Shown: piece by piece, positions 7,075-11,141 of the stretch
How positions within the stretch are numbered: position 1 is the first letter of the stretch
Layout of the letters: each line of letters begins with the position of its first letter
Source of the DNA: Clostridiales bacterium
GTDB lineage: Bacteria > Bacillota > Clostridia > Oscillospirales > Acutalibacteraceae
Direction of reading: 5' to 3'
DNA: 11,141 bases
Assembly (NCBI GenBank): GCA_022791355.1
Contig: JAAVYX010000015.1
Location: 1-11,141, forward strand
Program-made: the position numbers and the translations under genes
Notes under the pieces: generated by a model
The model's input: only the letters and a program-made list of their open reading frames with translations
What the model was told of the DNA's origin: nothing
The model's database searches: none

Positions 7075-8535
7075 GTGAAGCTGAAAGATTTATTGACCGG
7101 CCTGCCCGAAGACATGGGAGAAATAACCGTTTCGGGCATCGCCTGCGATTCTCGAAAGGTGGGCAAGGGATACGCCTTTGTCTGCATAAGCGGCTCGGAG
7201 GCCGACGGCCACGTCTTTGCGCCGGACGCCCTGGAAAACGGCGCGGCCGTTCTCATTACCCAGCGGGATTTGGGGCTGCAAAATCAGGTCGTCCTGCCCG
7301 ATACGCGAAAGGCCTACGCCGAGATGTGCGCCGCCTGGTTTGGCCGGCCGGCCGACAGTCTGCGGCTCATCGGGGTCACCGGCACCAACGGCAAGACCAC
7401 CGTTTCCTACCTGGTCAAGGCGATCTTGGAGCAGAGCGGTTATAAAGTGGGCTTGATAGGCACCATACAGAATATGATCGGACAGGAATGCTTGCCGGCC
7501 AAGAACACCACCCCCAGCGCCTATGAGCTCCACTCCCTTTTCTCCCTGATGAAAACGGCCGGATGCCAGTTTGTGGTCATGGAGGTTTCCTCTCACGCGC
7601 TGGACCAGCAGCGGGTGGGCAGCCTGCATTTCGAGACCGCCCTTTTCACCAATCTGACCCAGGACCATCTGGATTACCACGGCACCATGGAAAACTACAA
7701 GGCGGCCAAGAAAAAGCTCTTCGAAATGTGCGATACGGCCGTGCTCAACTACGACGATCCGGCCGCCGCCGATATGACCCAGGGACTTTCCTGTAAAACC
7801 ATCACCTATTCCGCCCTGTCGGATGAAGCCGACTATTCGGCCAGGGAGATTGCCTACCGGCCGGACGGAGTGGATTTCCAGTTCGTGGGCCTGGACGTGA
7901 TCAGCCGGGTGCGGCTGAAAACCGCCGGCAGATTCTCGGTGTATAACGCCTTGTGCGCGGGTTCCTGCGCCGTCGCCCTGGGGATTCCCATCAAGACGGT
8001 GGCCGCCGCCCTGTCCGGCCTGCCCGGGGTCAAGGGCCGGGCCGAGGTGGTGCCCACCGGCCGGGACTTTACCGTAGTCATCGACTATGCCCACACCCCA
8101 GACGGGCTGGAAAATATTCTGAAAACATTCCAGGACATTCCGAAAAACCGTCTGGTTGTCCTCTTCGGCTGCGGCGGGGACCGGGACCGTACTAAGCGGC
8201 CTATGATGGGAGAAATCGCCGCCCGCCTGGCCGATTATTGCATCGTCACCTCCGATAATCCCCGTTCGGAAAATCCCAGCCTGATTATCGAGGATATTTT
8301 AGCCGGTATGAAAGGGGAGAAGACGCCCTATACCGTAGTGGAAAACCGGGTGGAAGCCATCAAATACGCCATTGAAAAGGCCGAGACGGGTGATATAATT
8401 GTTTTGGCGGGCAAGGGTCACGAAACCTACCAGATTTTGGGGGCCGGTACCATCCATCTGGACGAGCGGGAGGTTGTGGCCGTGGCCCTCCAGGAGCGGG
8501 CGAGACGGGAGGCCGTTTTGGAACCGAGTCTGTAA
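7075..8535 (+). CDS. murE: UDP-MurNAc-tripeptide synthetase MurE, meso-diaminopimelate type
   Basis: MurE is a cytoplasmic ligase that adds the third residue to UDP-MurNAc-L-Ala-D-Glu using ATP. The product is 486 residues, full length. The GTG start at 7075 follows GGAGG (7061-7065) at 9 bases. Visible motifs are the ATP loop GVTGTNGKTT (residues 100-109, Lys107), QDHLDYHGTMENYKAAK (196-212) with the Lys212 position expected to be carbamylated, FSVYNALCAGSCAVALG opening the C-terminal part, DYAHTPDG, and GKGHETYQ. The decisive substrate motif is D-N-P-R at 394-397, the pattern of meso-diaminopimelate-adding enzymes; Lys-adding MurE proteins lack this Arg. Direct cross-linked meso-DAP peptidoglycan is therefore expected. 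murF often follows murE but is not here: 535 non-coding bases lead to mraY. Confidence 0.97.
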   Translation: MKLKDLLTGLPEDMGEITVSGIACDSRKVGKGYAFVCISGSEADGHVFAPDALENGAAVLITQRDLGLQNQVVLPDTRKAYAEMCAAWFGRPADSLRLIGVTGTNGKTTVSYLVKAILEQSGYKVGLIGTIQNMIGQECLPAKNTTPSAYELHSLFSLMKTAGCQFVVMEVSSHALDQQRVGSLHFETALFTNLTQDHLDYHGTMENYKAAKKKLFEMCDTAVLNYDDPAAADMTQGLSCKTITYSALSDEADYSAREIAYRPDGVDFQFVGLDVISRVRLKTAGRFSVYNALCAGSCAVALGIPIKTVAAALSGLPGVKGRAEVVPTGRDFTVVIDYAHTPDGLENILKTFQDIPKNRLVVLFGCGGDRDRTKRPMMGEIAARLADYCIVTSDNPRSENPSLIIEDILAGMKGEKTPYTVVENRVEAIKYAIEKAETGDIIVLAGKGHETYQILGAGTIHLDEREVVAVALQERARREAVLEPSL

Positions 8536-8684
8536 ACCGGACGGGAGCTGAAAACCGTCGGATGGGTTGGGCAAACGTAGCTCTGTCAGCTTGGGCGCAC
8601 CCGGCTTTGCGGGAATCCCGCCGCGGATTCTCTTGCTCGCGCCGGCGGCTGTCTGACATATGTGGAATCCATAGCGGCCGGAAT

Positions 8685-8718
8685 TTGACAAAAAAGACCG
8701 GCGGACGCGCCGTATAAT
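8685..8718 (+). promoter_or_regulatory. Promoter-like element with 22-bp spacer and internal inverted repeat
   Basis: TTGACA (8685-8690) and TATAAT (8713-8718) match both sigma-A hexamers exactly, but they are 22 bases apart instead of 16-18. The spacer ends in an inverted repeat CGGCG-GACG-CGCCG (8699-8712) that abuts the -10. Long-spacer promoters with a dyad in the spacer are typical of activators that twist DNA, such as the MerR family (usually 19-20 bp). Any transcript would start about 345 bases before mraY. Confidence 0.45.
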
Positions 8719-8852
8719 CATTCCTGGGCGGCCTGCCTTCAGGGCGGGCGCAGCCCAACCGCCGCAAACCGCGGCCGGCGGGGTAAGGGAAAGGCGCAAA
8801 GGATCGCTCGAGTCATCTATGAAGGTCTTTCGGGCGTTCTAATCTCTGCGGT

Positions 8853-8958
8853 GTAAAGCCGCATCTCCGGCGTCTCTAGCGCTAAACGCCTCTAGCGGAA
8901 GGCTCCGATTAAGCGCCTCTGCCTGGCGACCACGGCGCTAAAGCGCCTCTGCCTGGCG
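8853..8958. repeat. Imperfect tandem repeat, four units of about 28 bp
   Basis: Units start at 8853, 8881, 8907 and 8937. The core is GCTAAAGCGCCTCTGCCTGG; the last two units share AAGCGCCTCTGCCTGGCG exactly (8911-8928 and 8941-8958). Several units contain a small hairpin with a TAAA-type loop, the clearest being GGCGC-TAAA-GCGCC (8934-8947). Units are too close and too unlike each other for a CRISPR array. Confidence 0.65.
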
Positions 8959-9070
8959 GCCCGCACGGGGCGGGGCATTGTAAGGTTCGTCGGTCGGGAG
9001 CCGGAGACGCCTTCGAGAAGATTTACGCAAAGCGAATTACGCAGTCGCGCCGCGGCGACGGATTGGATGT

Positions 9071-10099
9071 ATGAAAATGAATGGATTGATTCCTGTATTC
9101 GGCGCGGTGGCCGGTTTTGCTATCACGCTGCTGTTAGGCTTCTGGGGGGTGCCCTTTCTGCGGCGGCTCAAGTTCGGCCAGACCATTTTGGACATCGGTC
9201 CGGCCTGGCACAAGTCCAAGCAGGGAACCCCCACCATGGGCGGCATCCTGATCATCATGGGCTGCTTCGCCGCTGCGGCGCTGGCCTTTATCGCCGCTGT
9301 GGCCGCCGGCTCCAACGTTAAAAACGAGCTGTACGATTCCTTTAAGATCACCTCCTTTGCCGCCGGTATCGGCCTTGCGCTGGGCATGGGTCTCATCGGC
9401 TTTATCGACGACTATATCAAGGTGGTGAAAAAGCGCAATCTGGGACTGACCGCCCGACAGAAAACCTTTATGCAGCTCTTGGTCGCCGCCGCCTACCTGC
9501 TGAGCATGAAGCTGGGCGGTATGGACTCCACTTGGCTGCCCTTTATCGGGGACCTGGACGTCATGCACGGGGCCGGCCTGTTCTTCTGGCCGGTGGCCCT
9601 CTTCTTTATCTACGGTTTTGTCAACGCCGCCAACCTGACCGACGGTATCGACGGGCTGGCCTCCAGCGTCACTCTGGTGGTGGCCGCCTTCTTTATGCTG
9701 GCCGCCGGCATTTGCAATTTCTACTGTACAAACCTGCTGGCCGCCTGTTTGGCCGGCTCCTGCATCGGTTTCCTATGCTGGAACGCCCACCCGGCCAAGG
9801 TCTTTATGGGAGATACCGGCTCCCTGTTCTTAGGCGGTATGGTTGTGGCCTTGTCCTTTGGGACCGGCCGGCCGGTTCTGCTGCTGTTGGCCGGAGCCGT
9901 TTATCTGGTCGAGGCTCTGTCGGTTATGCTCCAGGTATCGTATTATAAAAGGACCAAGAAGCGGCTGTTTAAAATGGCGCCCCTCCACCATCATTTTGAA
10001 ATGAGCGGCTGGAGCGAGGAAAAAATCGTCCTAGCCTTTTCCAGCGTCACGCTGATCGGCTGTCTGGTTGCCGCTTTGCCGCTGATTTTCCGCTGGTAA
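9071..10099 (+). CDS. mraY: Phospho-N-acetylmuramoyl-pentapeptide-transferase MraY
   Basis: MraY is an integral membrane enzyme that moves phospho-MurNAc-pentapeptide from UDP to undecaprenyl phosphate, giving lipid I on the inner face of the membrane. The product is 342 residues with about ten hydrophobic spans. Signatures read in order are the DIGPAWHKSKQGTPTMGG loop (near residues 37-55), the D-D-Y motif (Asp113, Asp114) tied to Mg2+ binding, NLTDGIDGLA (188-197), GDTGS (247-251) and the His-rich APLHHHFE (His306-His308). The start has no strong ribosome site: GGATTGG lies 4 bases before ATG 9071 and 10 before ATG 9077, so either Met could be used. Weak initiation together with the long leader suggests that the leader may matter for its expression. 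Confidence 0.97.
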   Translation: MKMNGLIPVFGAVAGFAITLLLGFWGVPFLRRLKFGQTILDIGPAWHKSKQGTPTMGGILIIMGCFAAAALAFIAAVAAGSNVKNELYDSFKITSFAAGIGLALGMGLIGFIDDYIKVVKKRNLGLTARQKTFMQLLVAAAYLLSMKLGGMDSTWLPFIGDLDVMHGAGLFFWPVALFFIYGFVNAANLTDGIDGLASSVTLVVAAFFMLAAGICNFYCTNLLAACLAGSCIGFLCWNAHPAKVFMGDTGSLFLGGMVVALSFGTGRPVLLLLAGAVYLVEALSVMLQVSYYKRTKKRLFKMAPLHHHFEMSGWSEEKIVLAFSSVTLIGCLVAALPLIFRW

Positions 10100-10116
10100 A
10101 TCCGTTTTTGGGAATG

Positions 10117-10170
10117 AAAGGGCAGGGAAACGGCTATCCTAAAAATACGCCGTAGCCTGCCGCGCCCTTT
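10117..10170 (+). repeat. Imperfect hairpin after mraY, possible attenuator or processed 3' end
   Basis: AAAGGGC (10117-10123) pairs with GCCCTTT (10164-10170). The adjoining GCAGG (10122-10126) can pair with CCTGC (10156-10160), and ACGGC (10130-10134) with GCCGT (10149-10153). It begins 17 bases after the mraY stop. No clean T run follows, so it is at best a weak terminator. Confidence 0.45.
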
Positions 10171-10365
10171 GCTTATAAAAGCGTATAGACCTTTTTGGAG
10201 TCTATCCGGGCGCACGTTTTTTGGACGTTCCGACGATTCCGGCGTTACTGCGTCTCTGCCCGGAGGCTCCGCGTTGTTTTCCGCAAAGGGGACGGCAGAA
10301 AGAGATTTGGCCTTTATCCAGACCGGGACTTAAGAAAAACGAAGCGATAGAAGGACTCGCTAAAA

Positions 10366-10382
10366 TATACGCTTTGCGTATA
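10366..10382 (+). repeat. Perfect hairpin upstream of the ftsW ribosome site
   Basis: TATACGC and GCGTATA pair over 7 bases around a TTT loop, ending about 21 bases before the GGGGAGG site of ftsW. It could be an operator or a leader hairpin. TAAAAT at 10361-10366 looks like a -10 but has no matching -35. Confidence 0.45.
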
Positions 10383-10417
10383 GATCAACGCGAATTTTAC
10401 ATTGGGGAGGAAACGGA

Positions 10418-11141
10418 ATGGAAGCTGTCCGGCCAAGATCCAATCGTATCAAACCGCAAAGCCGGGCGGGACTGGTGCAGGCGGGAAAAATGGACCTGAC
10501 CTTCTTCTCTTTGGTCGTCATCCTATTGACGGTGGGACTGGTCATGCTCTTTTCCGCCAGCTATGCCTACGCCTACACAGTATATGGCAACAGCTATAAA
10601 TTTATCTCCAAGCAGGCGGTTTTTGCCGTGGCCGGCGTGATCGTCATGCTCGTCGTCTCCAAGATCGATTACCATATTTACCGGAAGTTCGCCTGGCCCC
10701 TTTACGCCTTGGCGGTGGTCCTGCTCATCATCGTCTTGCTGCTGCCCCCTTTACAGGAGGGCTTTGATTATAAGCGATGGATTGTGGTAGGGCCCATCAA
10801 CTTTCAGCCCTCTGAAATCGCCAAGTTCGCTATTGTATTGCTCTTTGCCCATTTGATTTCAGCCAACTATAAACAGATGGAAAAGTTTACCTTTGGTATC
10901 TTGTTTTTCGGTATTTTGCTAGCTGTCGTCTGCGCCTTGGTGGTTGTGGAGACCCATCTGTCGGCCACCCTGCTCATCTTCTCCATGGGTATCTGTCTGA
11001 TGATTGTGGGGGGGATCAAGCTGCGCTACGTAGGCTTCGGCCTGGCCGCCGGCGTGGGACTGGGGGCCGCCGCTATCCTTTCAGGAGTCGTGGACTACGG
11101 CTCCAGCCGTATCCAGTACTGGCTGGATCCCTGGGCCGCTC
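10418..11141 (+). CDS. ftsW: SEDS-family peptidoglycan glycosyltransferase FtsW, 3' end missing
   Basis: FtsW is a multi-span membrane protein that polymerises lipid II into glycan at the septum with a partner class B PBP; the PBP and FtsL-like protein upstream are its probable partners. The ATG at 10418 follows GGGGAGG (10404-10410) at 7 bases. The window ends after 241 residues. A basic tail of about 25 residues precedes the first span. Family marks are LVMLFSASYAYAY at the end of span 1, the KRW...NFQPSEIAKFAIVLLFAHLIS block (FQPSEIAK at 129-136) and VETHLSATLLIF (177-188) in place of the more common PDLGT pattern. RIQYWLDPWA follows at the cut. The catalytic Asp region of SEDS proteins lies beyond the end and cannot be checked. 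SpoVE is the close alternative; position in the dcw run favours FtsW. Confidence 0.92.
   Translation, partial: MEAVRPRSNRIKPQSRAGLVQAGKMDLTFFSLVVILLTVGLVMLFSASYAYAYTVYGNSYKFISKQAVFAVAGVIVMLVVSKIDYHIYRKFAWPLYALAVVLLIIVLLLPPLQEGFDYKRWIVVGPINFQPSEIAKFAIVLLFAHLISANYKQMEKFTFGILFFGILLAVVCALVVVETHLSATLLIFSMGICLMIVGGIKLRYVGFGLAAGVGLGAAAILSGVVDYGSSRIQYWLDPWAA

Larger units (their letters stand above)
8536..9070. other. 535-base spacer where murF is often found
   Basis: No + strand gene and no MurF-like motif (such as a GTxGKT ATP loop or an NADxYNANP-like segment) can be read in this stretch. Open - strand frames that enter it run through the end of murE and have shadow-like, Arg/Pro-rich composition. 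The content is instead structural: a promoter-like pair at 8685-8718, a CCGCCG / CGGCGG inverted repeat near 8760-8780, and tandem repeat units at 8853-8958. It is the longest spacer inside the dcw run and could carry a regulatory or non-coding transcript leading into mraY. Confidence 0.6.
10100..10417. other. Spacer between mraY and ftsW, no gene seen
   Basis: In many Firmicutes murD occupies this interval; here 318 bases hold no MurD motif. Contents are the imperfect hairpin at 10117-10170, a 6-bp ATAGAC / GTCTAT inverted repeat with a 9-base loop (10185-10205), and the perfect hairpin at 10366-10382 near the ftsW ribosome site. A + strand frame at 10221-10499 overlaps the ftsW start and looks accidental. 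Confidence 0.6.

Noticed and set aside
7090..8094. 334-codon - strand open frame
   Set aside because: It is antisense to murE, which is complete and well conserved.
8299..8799. - strand frames overlapping the murE end and its spacer
   Set aside because: They begin in the spacer and continue antisense into murE, lack a ribosome site and are rich in Arg and Pro as expected for chance GC-rich frames.
8853..8958. Tandem repeats considered as a CRISPR array
   Set aside because: Units are diverged, intervals are only 26-30 bases including the repeat, there are no unique spacers of constant size, and no cas gene is present.
10221..10499. 92-codon + strand frame before ftsW
   Set aside because: It overlaps the well-supported ftsW start in another frame, has no ribosome site and no recognisable domain.

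Overview
The window is a stretch of the division and cell-wall (dcw) cluster of a Gram-positive, probably clostridial (Oscillospiraceae-like) bacterium. All recognisable genes lie on the + strand. The Firmicutes order mraZ-rsmH-ftsL-PBP-murE-mraY-ftsW, a division transpeptidase with C-terminal PASTA domains, a MurE with the meso-diaminopimelate-type DNPR motif and GC-rich codon use (GCC, CTG, GGC) support this. The genus is an inference; nothing in the window fixes it.

Layout. Bases 1-989 are the 3' part of murC. A small gene for an uncharacterised single-domain protein with a carboxypeptidase-regulatory/CnaB-like fold follows (1086-1463) and ends in a clear intrinsic terminator (1465-1492). 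About 680 bases without a convincing gene come next, holding hairpins, a perfect 16-bp palindrome, a promoter and three GTGGTG boxes that look like MraZ operators. The dcw run starts there: mraZ (2175-2600), rsmH (2616-3545), an FtsL-like protein (3679-4173), a PASTA-containing PBP (4581-6797), murE (7075-8535), mraY (9071-10099) and the 5' part of ftsW (10418 to the window end).

How the genes work together. MurC, MurE and MraY are steps of the pathway that builds lipid-linked peptidoglycan precursor. FtsW polymerises the glycan and the PBP cross-links it at the septum, while FtsL-like proteins scaffold the FtsW-PBP pair. RsmH methylates 16S rRNA and MraZ probably represses the cluster.

What is unusual. 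The cluster is loosely packed. Apart from mraZ-rsmH, the dcw junctions carry non-coding spacers of about 130 to 535 bases, full of inverted repeats, where these genes normally abut or overlap. murF and murD are absent from the places they often occupy (murE-mraY and mraY-ftsW). The murE-mraY spacer is the richest: perfect -35 and -10 hexamers separated by a 22-bp spacer that contains an inverted repeat, then an imperfect tandem repeat of about 28 bp. I see no mobile-element gene, CRISPR array, tRNA or rRNA, and no new multi-gene system. The novelty, if any, lies in the spacers.
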